DNA of 64,000 bases. Origin: Rheinheimera hassiensis (GTDB taxonomy: Bacteria > Pseudomonadota > Gammaproteobacteria > Enterobacterales > Alteromonadaceae). Positions 1-8,362 of the stretch are shown in pieces (positions within the stretch are counted from its first letter, which is position 1; each line of letters opens with the position of its first letter). The notes under the pieces are model-generated. The model did no database searches and was not told the DNA's origin. It saw only the letters and a program-made list of their open reading frames with translations. The stretch is taken from assembly GCF_022436675.1 (NCBI RefSeq), contig NZ_JAKUJZ010000001.1:434001-498000 (forward strand). Reading direction: 5' to 3'. Position numbers and translations under genes: made by a program.

Positions 1-5
1 CAGAG

Positions 6-29
6 AGCGGGGCTAAAACCCCGCTTTTT
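6..29 (+). terminator. Rho-independent terminator
   Basis: A 7-bp stem (AGCGGGG at 6-12 pairing with CCCCGCT at 19-25) is followed on the plus strand by a short T run at 25-29. The orientation suits a plus-strand gene ending just before the window. The rsuA stop codon (28-30 on the minus strand) abuts it, so it may also help end that convergent transcript. Confidence 0.7.
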
Positions 30-723
30 AACTACGCAGTAATTCAAGCTGCTGCTGGTTCAGGGCGCGATACTCGCCTTCAGCTAAATCATCTGGCAGT
101 TGCAAGCCGCCGACTTTCTCGCGGTGCAGCCGCTCAACTTTATTACCAATAGCGGCAAACATACGCTTCACCTGGTGATAACGGCCTTCGTGGATGGTAA
201 GCAGGGCTTCGGTTTCTCTGACTATTTCCAGCTGCGCCGGTAAGGTGGTGTTTTTCTCATTGCGCAGCATTACACCTTCAGAAAATTGCGCAATTGCGGC
301 TGTAGGGATTGGGTCTGCAGTCCAGACGCGGTAGGTTTTAGCCACGTGATGTTTTGGGCTGCTGATGCGGTGCGACCATTGGCCATCATCGGTTATCAGC
401 ACTAAACCGGTGGTGTCTAAATCCAGCCGACCAACGGTGTGCAGCCGCTCGATTAATGGCTCATCCATTAAGGTAAATACCGTTGGGTGTTCCGGGTCTT
501 CAGTAGAGCAAATATAGCCATCTGGCTTGTGCAGCATAAAGTAGCGCAAGCCAATTAGCTGCAATTGCTCGCCATCAAGGCTCACCACGTCACTGTCTTT
601 TACCTGCAGCGCGGCTTGCTTTACCAGTTCACCGTTCATTGTTACTAATTTTTGCCGGATCACTTTACCGGCCTGACTGCGGGTTAAGCCGGTGCAGTCA
701 CATATAAATTTATCTAAACGCAT
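28..723 (-). CDS. rsuA: 16S rRNA pseudouridine(516) synthase RsuA
   Basis: This enzyme converts U516 of 16S rRNA to pseudouridine during small-subunit maturation. The protein has 231 residues, the usual RsuA length. An S4-like RNA-binding domain fills about residues 1-60 and the RsuA/RluB-type catalytic domain follows. The motif GRLDLDTTGL carries the catalytic Asp near residue 101. A short conserved HEGRYHQVKRMF segment lies in the C-terminal half, as in the family. The start is ATG at 721-723. It stands alone, and its stop overlaps the terminator at the window edge. Confidence 0.93.
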   Translation of the reverse strand: MRLDKFICDCTGLTRSQAGKVIRQKLVTMNGELVKQAALQVKDSDVVSLDGEQLQLIGLRYFMLHKPDGYICSTEDPEHPTVFTLMDEPLIERLHTVGRLDLDTTGLVLITDDGQWSHRISSPKHHVAKTYRVWTADPIPTAAIAQFSEGVMLRNEKNTTLPAQLEIVRETEALLTIHEGRYHQVKRMFAAIGNKVERLHREKVGGLQLPDDLAEGEYRALNQQQLELLRS

Positions 724-739
724 AATTCACCTATAAATC

Positions 740-860
740 CCCGTCCTACTTAAAGCTGCAGCGTTGTTGGCTGCGTTCGCTCACCCCAATCACATAGCAT
801 GTCTATGCTCATGGGGATTCATTCGCTTGCCGCCTAGCTACAACTTCAATTAGTTTGGGT
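740..860. repeat. Imperfect palindromic intergenic repeat
   Basis: The spacer between rsuA and cysQ holds a roughly 110-120 bp imperfect palindrome centred near 800. CATAG at 793-797 pairs with CTATG at 803-807. CACCCCAATCA is answered by TGCTCATGGGGATT, and GGCTGCG by CGCTTGCCGCC. The outer arms TTAAAGCTGCAGC and GCTACAACTTCAA also correspond. From memory, elements of this form recur between genes in Shewanella, Vibrio and Pseudoalteromonas relatives. No ORF or terminator tail is seen. Confidence 0.65.
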
Positions 861-912
861 ATTTAGCTAGTGTAACCAAATTTGGCCAGTTCGTCGCTAA
901 CTCAGTGCCGTT

Positions 913-1674
913 TCACAGCGTTAGCGCAGACACGATAAAGTTAGGGTTGCGCAGGTTTTCACGCTGATACACTTTTTCGCTGATACCGTCGAAACTGACA
1001 GTGGCACCTGCTTCCAGCGCGATAATATGGCCGGCACCGGTGTCCCACTGCATAGTTGGGCCAAAACGCGGATAAACATCGGCGCTGCCATCGGCTACTA
1101 AACAAAACTTTAATGAGCTGCCAACCGGCACCATTTCGTGCTGCGCAAATTGCGCCAGATAACCGGCTAAATCCGGGCTGGGGTGGCTGCGACTGCCTAC
1201 CACCCTCACGGTATTACCAGGTTTGGCAACCTGAATGGCACTCGTCTCGCCAGCAGCTTTAACAAAAGCGCCTTCGCTTTTAGCCGCGTAGTACGTTTTA
1301 GCCAATACCGGAGCATGAATAACACCCAGCACCGGCTCGCCGTTATCAATCAGCGCGATATTGACGGTAAATTCGCCGTTGCGCTTAATAAACTCTTTGG
1401 TGCCATCCAATGGGTCAACCAGCCAGTAACGCTGCCAGTTTTGGCGGATGTCCCAGCTGATATCAGCGGCTTCTTCTGACAGTATTGGCAGCTCTGGTGT
1501 CAGTGCCGTTAAGGCTTTTACAATCAGTTGATGCGCAGCTAAATCGGCTGCTGTCAGCGGTGAGTCATCGGCCTTGCCGGTGATATTAAAGGCGGCATTG
1601 TCTTGCTGATATACCTCGAGGATCGCCTGACCGGCTTGTTCTGCTATGTCGATAATCGCAGGTAAATAGTTCAT
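913..1674 (-). CDS. cysQ: 3'(2'),5'-bisphosphate nucleotidase CysQ
   Basis: CysQ hydrolyses 3'-phosphoadenosine 5'-phosphate (PAP), the by-product of PAPS reduction, to AMP and phosphate, and so relieves inhibition of sulfate assimilation. It belongs to the inositol-monophosphatase-like metal-dependent phosphatases. The metal-binding motif DPLDGT followed by KEFIKRNGEF is present (about residues 87-104), with an upstream LSEEAA segment and a C-terminal WDTGAGHIIALEAGA motif. Its 253 residues fit the family. The start is ATG at 1672-1674. It is the last cys gene on this strand and is separated from cysC by two palindromic elements, so it may have its own promoter. Confidence 0.92.
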   Translation of the reverse strand: MNYLPAIIDIAEQAGQAILEVYQQDNAAFNITGKADDSPLTAADLAAHQLIVKALTALTPELPILSEEAADISWDIRQNWQRYWLVDPLDGTKEFIKRNGEFTVNIALIDNGEPVLGVIHAPVLAKTYYAAKSEGAFVKAAGETSAIQVAKPGNTVRVVGSRSHPSPDLAGYLAQFAQHEMVPVGSSLKFCLVADGSADVYPRFGPTMQWDTGAGHIIALEAGATVSFDGISEKVYQRENLRNPNFIVSALTL

Positions 1675-1723
1675 GTAAGTAACCTTTTCTATTGTGGGGC
1701 ATTACACCTGAAGATCCAGCGCA

Positions 1724-1818
1724 GACAGCTAACAGCTAAGCGGGGCGTCTCCAGCAGGGATGCCGGAGAGGAGCCTATAGGGACATATTTACGGCGTCCC
1801 CGAGTGCTGTTAGCTGTC
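1724..1818. repeat. Palindromic element A (95 bp)
   Basis: Perfect 13-bp terminal inverted repeats (GACAGCTAACAGC at 1724-1736 and GCTGTTAGCTGTC at 1806-1818) bound a 95-bp element. Inside, GCGGGGCGTC and GGCGTCCCC form imperfect inner arms, and a small hairpin with a GGGA loop sits at CCAGCAGGGATGCCGG. No coding potential is seen. It looks like a small palindromic interspersed repeat. Confidence 0.6.
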
Positions 1819-1847
1819 GAAGCTTTCAGCTCAGACGTAAACTCAGC

Positions 1848-1945
1848 GACAAGGCAATACTTTCTTCGCCGCCTTCAACAGCACATCCCTGTGCTGTCTC
1901 AGCCTGCGCGGCATCCCTGCCGCTGCTGCGAAAGTACACCTTGTC
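1848..1945. repeat. Palindromic element B (98 bp)
   Basis: The outer arms are GACAAGG-N4-ACTTTC at 1848-1864 and GAAAGT-N3-CCTTGTC at 1930-1945. Inside are two neat hairpins with TCCC loops, CAGCACATCCCTGTGCTG and GCGGCATCCCTGCCGC. It lies 30 bp from element A, has almost the same length, and shares the GGGA/TCCC-loop hairpin style. It ends just before the cysC stop codon and could affect the 3' end of the cysC message. Confidence 0.55.
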
Positions 1946-1959
1946 ACTGTGTCTGGGTG

Positions 1960-2559
1960 TCAGTTTATAATTTGTCTTTGCTTTAGCAACGCCAGTAACT
2001 GTTGCACGCTATCTTCCAGCGATGTTACTGAGGTGTCCAACACCAAATCGGCAGCTTCGGGTGCCTCGTACGGGTCTGAAATACCGGTAAAGTGGCTGAT
2101 TTGCCCGGCGCGGGCTTTTTTGTACAAGCCTTTTACATCGCGCTGTTCGCATACTTCCAGCGGGGTGGCGATATGCACTTCAATAAACTTGCCCGATGGA
2201 ATAAGGCTTTTTACCAGTTCACGTTGACTACGGTACGGCGAAATAAAGGCGCTTAATACCAGCAAGCCGGCATCAACCATTAAGCCTGCCACCGCGCCAA
2301 CACGGCGCAGGTTTTCGGTTCTGTCCTCGGCGCTAAAACCTAAATCAGCGCATAAACCGTGGCGCACATTGTCACCATCAAGCAAGTAGGTATGTTTGCC
2401 CTGTGTGGCCAAAGCCTGCTCCAGCGCATTGGCCACACTGGATTTGCCCGAGCCGGATAAACCGGTAAACCAGATCACCGCACTTTGGTGGCCAAATAAA
2501 GTCTGGCGTTGCGCGGCGTTAACATCATGTTGTTGCCATTTAATATCGTTATGTGTCAT
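1960..2559 (-). CDS. cysC: Adenylyl-sulfate kinase CysC
   Basis: CysC phosphorylates adenosine 5'-phosphosulfate (APS) to PAPS with ATP, the second step of sulfate activation, in the cytoplasm. The P-loop GLSGSGKS lies at residues 33-40. [10 protein letters not shown] motif (APS binding) and the following DLGFS..DRTEN segment are typical of the family, as is the 199-residue length. The start is ATG at 2557-2559, 13 bp downstream of the SLC13-type permease gene, so it belongs to the same minus-strand operon as cysD and cysN. Confidence 0.95.
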   Translation of the reverse strand: MTHNDIKWQQHDVNAAQRQTLFGHQSAVIWFTGLSGSGKSSVANALEQALATQGKHTYLLDGDNVRHGLCADLGFSAEDRTENLRRVGAVAGLMVDAGLLVLSAFISPYRSQRELVKSLIPSGKFIEVHIATPLEVCEQRDVKGLYKKARAGQISHFTGISDPYEAPEAADLVLDTSVTSLEDSVQQLLALLKQRQIIN

Positions 2560-2572
2560 TGCTCTTCATCAC

Positions 2573-4294
2573 TTAAAACGGATAAATCAGCGGTAAAAAT
2601 ATCAATACTACCGCACTGTATACCAACGCCATCGGTACGCCGAGACGAATATAATCACGCAACTGGTAATTACCGGCCGAAAACACCATCAAGTTAGTTT
2701 GATAACCAAACGGCGAAATAAAACTGGCCGAAGCGCCAAAAGCCACCGCCATAAAAAATGGTACCGGGTCTACCCCCAGGTTTTGCGCTATGGCATAGGC
2801 AATAGGAAACGTCAGCGCGGCGGCGGCATTATTGGTTACCAGCTCGGTAAACAGCCAGGTGGCAACAAATACGGCTACCAGTGCACCGTAAGCTCCACTG
2901 CCATCAACCAGCATGATCAAACCATCGGCTACCTGGCCGGCAACCCCGGTTTGGATCATCAGTTGCGCCAAACCAATGGCCGAGCCCACAATTAGCCATA
3001 GCTCCAGCGGAAAGCGGTTTTTAATTTCATTTACCGTTACCGCACTACCGGCAACATACGCCAGTAGCAGCACCGGCAGGCTTTTAATCAACGGCACTAT
3101 AGCGAAAATAGACAGCGCCAGCGCCGTCACAAAACTAAGCAATACCCAATGGCTGCGTTTTTTTGACAGCGGCGTAGAAATAGATAAACCATTAACGTAA
3201 ATAAACTCCTGGCTAAGCTGATGCTGGCCGGGAAAATGTTTACCCACCGATAAAATTAATACATCACCGGCATGCAGCACCAGATCGCCCAAGCCGCCTT
3301 GCAGCCGCTCATGGCCGCGGCGCACAGCAATGACTACTGCATCGTACTCATGGCGAAAACGAATTTGTTTTAAACTTTTGCCCACTAGGCGCGAGCTGTA
3401 GCTAAGTACGGCCTCAAGCAATTCGCCCTGCTGCTGATCCTGACGCAGCAGTTCTAAACCGGGAAATTGTTGTAAGCGCGATACGGCCTCCAGATCGCCG
3501 ACAAAGCGCAGTTCGTCACCGGCTTCAATTACTGTCTCCGGCGTTACCGGGCAGATACGCTGCGGACCGCGCTGAATTTCGGCCAAAAACAAGGCCTGTA
3601 ACTCACGCAACTGGTTTTGCTCTACGCTTTTGGCAATTAACTGGCTGTCGCTACGCACATGGGCGGTAAGATAATAGGGTGCGGCCTGGCTGGCATTTTT
3701 GCTGTTATCAGGCAGCCAGTGACTGCCGATCACCAGTACTATGGTACCTGCTGTCAGCACCAAAGCGCCAAGCAGGGTAAAGTCAAAAAAGCCCAGCAGA
3801 GGTTCACCGCTTTGTTCAACAAAGCCGTTAACGATAAGGTTGGTTGAGGTGCCAATCAGCGTTAGCATGCCACCGAGAATAGCGCTGTACGACAACGGCA
3901 ACAACAATTTGGACGCGGCAAAATGGTTATGATGCCTAAGCGATGACATCAGTGTAGATACCACCGCCGTGTTGTTAATAAAAGCCGACATCAGCGCACT
4001 GGATAAACTTAAGCGGGCAATAACACTGCTTAAACGCTTGCCTGCAAAGCCTCGACTGAGCCAGCTAACCAATTGTGACTTCTCAATGCCAATTGACACC
4101 ATTAGCAGCAATAGCAGCGTAATAAGCGACGGATTGGCGAAGTTTTGCAACGCACTTTCCAGCGGCAACCAACCCAGCAAATAACTCAGCAGCAGGGCAC
4201 CGCCAAACCACTGTGCCGGTGAGCGTTTGCTGAGTACCAGCCCCGCCACCAGCGCCAGTAGCAGTGCGATTACACCATACTGCTGATACGGCAT
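2573..4294 (-). CDS. SLC13-type permease with two TrkA-C domains, probable sulfate importer
   Basis: A 573-residue polytopic inner-membrane protein. Hydrophobic helices at each end flank a central soluble insert (about residues 205-360) made of two TrkA-C (RCK-C-like) domains. The repeated segments ending ..VIEAGDELRFVGD and ..LVLHAGDVLILSVG mark them. This is the architecture of SLC13/DASS-like sodium:anion transporters. The start codon overlaps the cysN stop by one base (TAATG) and cysC follows 13 bp later, so a role in sulfate uptake is inferred from context. No CysTWA ABC sulfate importer is encoded in the window. The substrate is not proven, and other oxyanions or dicarboxylates remain possible. 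Confidence 0.82.
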   Translation of the reverse strand: MPYQQYGVIALLLALVAGLVLSKRSPAQWFGGALLLSYLLGWLPLESALQNFANPSLITLLLLLMVSIGIEKSQLVSWLSRGFAGKRLSSVIARLSLSSALMSAFINNTAVVSTLMSSLRHHNHFAASKLLLPLSYSAILGGMLTLIGTSTNLIVNGFVEQSGEPLLGFFDFTLLGALVLTAGTIVLVIGSHWLPDNSKNASQAAPYYLTAHVRSDSQLIAKSVEQNQLRELQALFLAEIQRGPQRICPVTPETVIEAGDELRFVGDLEAVSRLQQFPGLELLRQDQQQGELLEAVLSYSSRLVGKSLKQIRFRHEYDAVVIAVRRGHERLQGGLGDLVLHAGDVLILSVGKHFPGQHQLSQEFIYVNGLSISTPLSKKRSHWVLLSFVTALALSIFAIVPLIKSLPVLLLAYVAGSAVTVNEIKNRFPLELWLIVGSAIGLAQLMIQTGVAGQVADGLIMLVDGSGAYGALVAVFVATWLFTELVTNNAAAALTFPIAYAIAQNLGVDPVPFFMAVAFGASASFISPFGYQTNLMVFSAGNYQLRDYIRLGVPMALVYSAVVLIFLPLIYPF

Positions 4295-5748
4295 TATTGT
4301 TCTTCCTTATCCAACCCTGCCTTAAATAGCTCACGCACGTCCTGCGCACCCCAGTGTGGAAAGTGCTTGCGGATCAGTGCATTCAGTTCCAGCTCAAAAG
4401 CGCTGATATTAGTGCTGGCGGCTTTTTCTTCTGCCAATACATTCTGAATTAACCCGGCCGCGACGGTAGCATTGGTTAAGCGGTCGATCAGAATAAAGTT
4501 ACCGGTGCCGGGTTGGGTTCTGAAGGTATCCAGCGGCAAAGTTTCGGTTAATTCCAGCTCTACCAGCGCAATATCGTTCATCGCTACCTGCTCTGCCGCT
4601 TCCTGCGCCAGTGTATTAATATTTACCTTATGGTTTAGCCGGTTAATGCTGACACTGCTTTTTCGCGTCGCCAGTTTTAAATCGTAAAGCCTGCCGGTTT
4701 GCAGCGGCTGGTCGTTAAACCACACTACATAGGCCAGCGCACGGTTGCTTAAATTGACAGTGTTATCCGACGGCACCAGCCAGTCGCCACGGCTGATATC
4801 AATTTCATCGTTCAGCGTTAATGTGATGGCTTCACCAGCAGTGGCTGATGGCTGTTCACCGGCAAAGCTGACAATTTGCTTAATGGTGCTCTTTTTACCT
4901 GACGGATAGGCAGTAACGGCCTGGCCAACAGCTAAACGGCCGCTAACCAGAGTACCGGCAAAACCACGAAAATCCAGATCTGGCCTATTAACATACTGCA
5001 CCGGGAACCGTGTTGCAGCACCACCGCGCTGCGGTATTGGCAGAGTTTCCAGCAGTGGTAATAAGGCAGTGCCGGTGTACCACGGCATATTGGCCGACAG
5101 CGTTAAAATGTTTTCGCCTTTTAGTGCGCTGATCGGCACCACATCTACCGTTGGTACCTGCAATTGCGCCATCAGTGCCTGCACGTCCTGCACAATAGCG
5201 TTATAAATGTGCTCACTGTAGCCAACGATATCCATTTTATTAACGGCAACAATTAAATGCTTAATACCCAACAAAGCGCAGATGAAGCTGTGGCGCCGGG
5301 TTTGCGTTTGCACGCCGTAACGGGCGTCGATCAGCAAAATAGCGACATCTGAAGTAGAGGCGCCGGTGGCCATATTGCGGGTGTATTGCTCGTGGCCCGG
5401 TGTATCGGCCAGAATAAACTTGCGCTCGGTAGTAGAAAAATAACGGTAGGCCACATCGATGGTAATGCCCTGCTCACGCTCAGCCTGTAAACCGTCAACC
5501 AGCATCGCCAGCTCTAACTCGCCTTCACTGTTACGGCCTTTATGATCGCGCTTTAACGCATCCAGTTGATCATCGTACAACTGTTGGCTGTCGTGCAGCA
5601 GGCGGCCGATCAAGGTGCTTTTGCCATCGTCAACACTGCCGCAGGTAAGTACCCGTAGCAGGCCTTTGTCCTGATGCTGCTGTAAATAGCCGCGAATACC
5701 CAGGCTGTTTAATTGCTCGTTTAACGAGGTAACCAGAGATGATGACAT
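4294..5748 (-). CDS. cysN: Sulfate adenylyltransferase subunit 1 CysN (GTPase)
   Basis: CysN is the regulatory GTPase subunit of ATP sulfurylase. GTP hydrolysis drives the formation of APS from sulfate and ATP by CysD. The EF-Tu-like GTPase motifs are clear: G1 GSVDDGKST, G3 DTPGHEQYTRNM and G4 NKMD. Elongation-factor-like beta-barrel domains follow. The protein has 484 residues and no fused CysC domain, consistent with the separate cysC gene. Its ATG overlaps the cysD stop codon by one base (TAATG), and its own stop overlaps the permease start in the same way, which indicates translational coupling. Confidence 0.95.
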   Translation of the reverse strand: MSSSLVTSLNEQLNSLGIRGYLQQHQDKGLLRVLTCGSVDDGKSTLIGRLLHDSQQLYDDQLDALKRDHKGRNSEGELELAMLVDGLQAEREQGITIDVAYRYFSTTERKFILADTPGHEQYTRNMATGASTSDVAILLIDARYGVQTQTRRHSFICALLGIKHLIVAVNKMDIVGYSEHIYNAIVQDVQALMAQLQVPTVDVVPISALKGENILTLSANMPWYTGTALLPLLETLPIPQRGGAATRFPVQYVNRPDLDFRGFAGTLVSGRLAVGQAVTAYPSGKKSTIKQIVSFAGEQPSATAGEAITLTLNDEIDISRGDWLVPSDNTVNLSNRALAYVVWFNDQPLQTGRLYDLKLATRKSSVSINRLNHKVNINTLAQEAAEQVAMNDIALVELELTETLPLDTFRTQPGTGNFILIDRLTNATVAAGLIQNVLAEEKAASTNISAFELELNALIRKHFPHWGAQDVRELFKAGLDKEEQ

Positions 5749-6659
5749 TAGAAATAACCCTCGCGTTTTTTCAGTTCCATACCGGACTGATCCTGATCAA
5801 TCACCCGGCCCTGGCGCTCCGATGTGCGGGCGCGCAGCATCTCTTCCACTATGCCTTCAAGCGTATCGGCGGTAGATTCAATAGCACCGGTCAGCGGATA
5901 ACAGCCCAGGGTTCTGAAGCGTACCGATTTTAACTGCGGTGTTTCACCCGGTTCCAGTGGCATACGTTCGTCATCTACCATAATCAGGGTGCCGTTACGC
6001 TCAACAACCGGCCGTGGCTTGGCTAAATACAGCGGTACTATGTCGATATTTTCCTGCAGGATATACAGCCAAATATCCAGCTCTGTCCAGTTTGACAGCG
6101 GAAACACGCGGATACTTTCGCCTTCGTTAATGGCACCGTTGTAGATATTCCACAGCTCTGGCCGTTGGTTTTTCGGGTCCCAGCGGTGATGTTTGTCGCG
6201 AAACGAATACACCCGCTCTTTAGCGCGGGATTTTTCTTCATCGCGCCGCGCACCACCAAAGGCCGCGTCAAAGCCGTAGGCATTCAGCGCCTGTTTTAAG
6301 CCCTGGGTTTTCATAATGTCGGTGTGCTTGGCACTGCCATGAATAAAGGGATTAATATTCATCGCTAAGCCTTCCGGGTTTTTATGCACCAGCAGCTCAA
6401 AGTTGTACTGTTTGGCTAAGCGATCGCGAAACTCGATCATCTCGCGGAATTTCCAGTTGGTATCCACGTGCAACAACGGAAACGGAATTTTACCCGGCGC
6501 AAAGGCTTTGCGGGCTAAATGCAGTAATACTGATGAGTCTTTACCGATTGAATACAGCATGACCGGTTTTTTAAACTCGGCGGCCACTTCACGGAAAATG
6601 TGAATACTTTCCGCTTCCAGCTGCTGTAGATGTGACAAAGTGCCTGCTACTTCAGACAT
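5748..6659 (-). CDS. cysD: Sulfate adenylyltransferase subunit 2 CysD
   Basis: CysD is the catalytic ATP-pyrophosphatase-type subunit that forms APS. The PP-loop-like motif [16 protein letters not shown] lies near the N-terminus, and the [15 protein letters not shown] segment typical of CysD is present. I chose the ATG at 6657-6659 (303 residues), because it begins [20 protein letters not shown] as in the family and has a GAGGA ribosome-binding site 8 bases upstream. The reading frame stays open further upstream, but that stretch overlaps the end of cysG. The gene lies 10 bp downstream of cysG and is coupled to cysN. Confidence 0.95.
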   Translation of the reverse strand: MSEVAGTLSHLQQLEAESIHIFREVAAEFKKPVMLYSIGKDSSVLLHLARKAFAPGKIPFPLLHVDTNWKFREMIEFRDRLAKQYNFELLVHKNPEGLAMNINPFIHGSAKHTDIMKTQGLKQALNAYGFDAAFGGARRDEEKSRAKERVYSFRDKHHRWDPKNQRPELWNIYNGAINEGESIRVFPLSNWTELDIWLYILQENIDIVPLYLAKPRPVVERNGTLIMVDDERMPLEPGETPQLKSVRFRTLGCYPLTGAIESTADTLEGIVEEMLRARTSERQGRVIDQDQSGMELKKREGYF

Positions 6660-6669
6660 ATTATGATCC

Positions 6670-8091
6670 TCATTCCATCTGGGTAATGGTCTGGCTGAAC
6701 ACCGCAGTTTGCGGCCGTTTACCAAACCAATGTAAGTCCTGCTGCAAGCTTACCACTTCGCCAATAACTAGCAAAGCAGGTGAACCGAGCTGGTAGTGCG
6801 CAATAAGTTGCGCCAGTTGATCCAGGCTGCCGGTAACCACCCGCTGCTCGCTGCGGGTACCGTTTTCAATAATGGCTACCGGCGTGCGGCCACTGCGCCC
6901 GGCGCTAATCAGCTGTTGTTGAATATGGGCGGCTTTCATTAACCCCATATAAATTACCAGTGTCTGGTTAGCTTTACTCATGCTGTGCCAATCCGGCTCG
7001 CTGCCATCCGGCCGGCAATGGCCGGTCACAAACTGTACACTTTGCGCATGATCGCGGTGGGTTAGCGGTATACCGGCATACGCCGCACAACCGGCGGCAG
7101 CGGTAACACCCGGCACCACCTGAAAGGCGATGTTATGCGGTATCAGCGCCTGAATTTCCTCGCCGCCACGGCCAAAAATAAAGGGATCACCGCCTTTTAA
7201 GCGGCAAACCTTTTTCCCGGCCAGGGCTAAATCAATCAATAGTTGGTTAGTATCCTGCTGCGGCACTGAGTGATCGCCGGCTTTTTTGCCCACGCAAATG
7301 CGCTCGGCATCGCGCCGTACCAACTCCATAATGGGTGCCGACACTAAGTAGTCGTACACCACTACATCAGCCTGCTGCATCAGTTGCAGGGCTTTTAACG
7401 TCAGCAATTCCGGATCACCGGGACCGGCACCCACTATATAAACCTCACCGGCTTGTTGCTGTGGCTGGTCCAGCAGTTGCTGCAGGCGTTGTTCGGCGTT
7501 TTCAAGTTGGTTTGCCTGCACATCACGCACTACGTCTGAATCAAATACCTGCTCCCAAAACTGCCGCCGGGCGGCAAAACCGCTGATTTTGGCTTTTACC
7601 TTATGGCGAAAGCGACCAACTAATTCTGCCAATGGCCCTAAATGCTGTGGTAACAAAGTTTCTAGTTTTTCGCGCAAGCGCCGTGCCAGCACCGGGGCGG
7701 TGCCAAAGCTGGAGATAGCAATTAATATCGGGCTGCGATCGATAATCGACGGGAAGATAAAGCCGCATTTGGGCTGGTCGTCTACAGTATTCACCAGCAT
7801 ATTACGCGCCGTGGCGGCGTCATATACCGCGGCATTAACTGCATCAATATCGGTAGCAGCAATTACCAGTAACTTGCCATCCAGTAGCTCAGGGCTAAAG
7901 TAGCCATGGATTAATTCGGCCTGGCCTTGTTGCTGCCACTGCACAAACTCAGCAGCAAACTCCGGTGCGACTACGGTCAGTTTGGCACCGGCGCTTAACA
8001 GAGTACCGGCTTTGCGCAGCGCCACCGAGCCGCCGCCGACAATCAGCACCGGTTTATCGGTTAACTTTACAAATAAAGGTAAGTACTGCAC
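6670..8091 (-). CDS. cysG: Siroheme synthase CysG (trifunctional)
   Basis: CysG makes siroheme, the cofactor of sulfite reductase, from uroporphyrinogen III. The N-terminal half is the precorrin-2 dehydrogenase/ferrochelatase module, with the NAD-binding motif [12 protein letters not shown] near residue 17. The C-terminal half (about residue 215 on) is the SAM-dependent uroporphyrinogen methyltransferase, with [16 protein letters not shown] and [14 protein letters not shown]. The 473 residues match the full-length fusion. The start is GTG at 8089-8091 with AGGAG five bases upstream. It is the first gene of the cysG-cysD-cysN-permease-cysC run and links cofactor supply to sulfate activation. 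Confidence 0.95.
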   Translation of the reverse strand: MQYLPLFVKLTDKPVLIVGGGSVALRKAGTLLSAGAKLTVVAPEFAAEFVQWQQQGQAELIHGYFSPELLDGKLLVIAATDIDAVNAAVYDAATARNMLVNTVDDQPKCGFIFPSIIDRSPILIAISSFGTAPVLARRLREKLETLLPQHLGPLAELVGRFRHKVKAKISGFAARRQFWEQVFDSDVVRDVQANQLENAEQRLQQLLDQPQQQAGEVYIVGAGPGDPELLTLKALQLMQQADVVVYDYLVSAPIMELVRRDAERICVGKKAGDHSVPQQDTNQLLIDLALAGKKVCRLKGGDPFIFGRGGEEIQALIPHNIAFQVVPGVTAAAGCAAYAGIPLTHRDHAQSVQFVTGHCRPDGSEPDWHSMSKANQTLVIYMGLMKAAHIQQQLISAGRSGRTPVAIIENGTRSEQRVVTGSLDQLAQLIAHYQLGSPALLVIGEVVSLQQDLHWFGKRPQTAVFSQTITQME

Positions 8092-8253
8092 ACCAACTCC
8101 TGCGGTCAGGTTGCTACAAAGATTTCAGGCTTGCAGCATAGCCGTCTGTATGGCTTTTATAAAATAGTTAATTACGCTCAGATATAACTAAAAGGAATTA
8201 ATGCAAAGATTGTAATAAGTGGAATTGTAAAAAGCATAGTTGAAGCTGGACGC

Positions 8254-8280
8254 AAAAAAAACGGCAACCGGAGTTGCCGT
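8254..8280 (-). terminator. Rho-independent terminator of the S9 peptidase gene
   Basis: The stem ACGGCAAC (8261-8268) and GTTGCCGT (8273-8280) with a 4-base loop is followed on the minus strand by eight T (A run 8254-8261). It lies about 80 bp beyond the peptidase stop codon. Its A8-plus-stem sequence is repeated at 10391-10422. A second small hairpin (CAACCA/TGGTTG, about 8317-8334) lies in the same spacer. Confidence 0.85.
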
Positions 8281-8362
8281 GATGACTACAAATATAGATA
8301 GGACAAATTAGCTACCAGCAACCACCTCTGGTTGTTGCATTTTTACTCATAATGCTAATATA

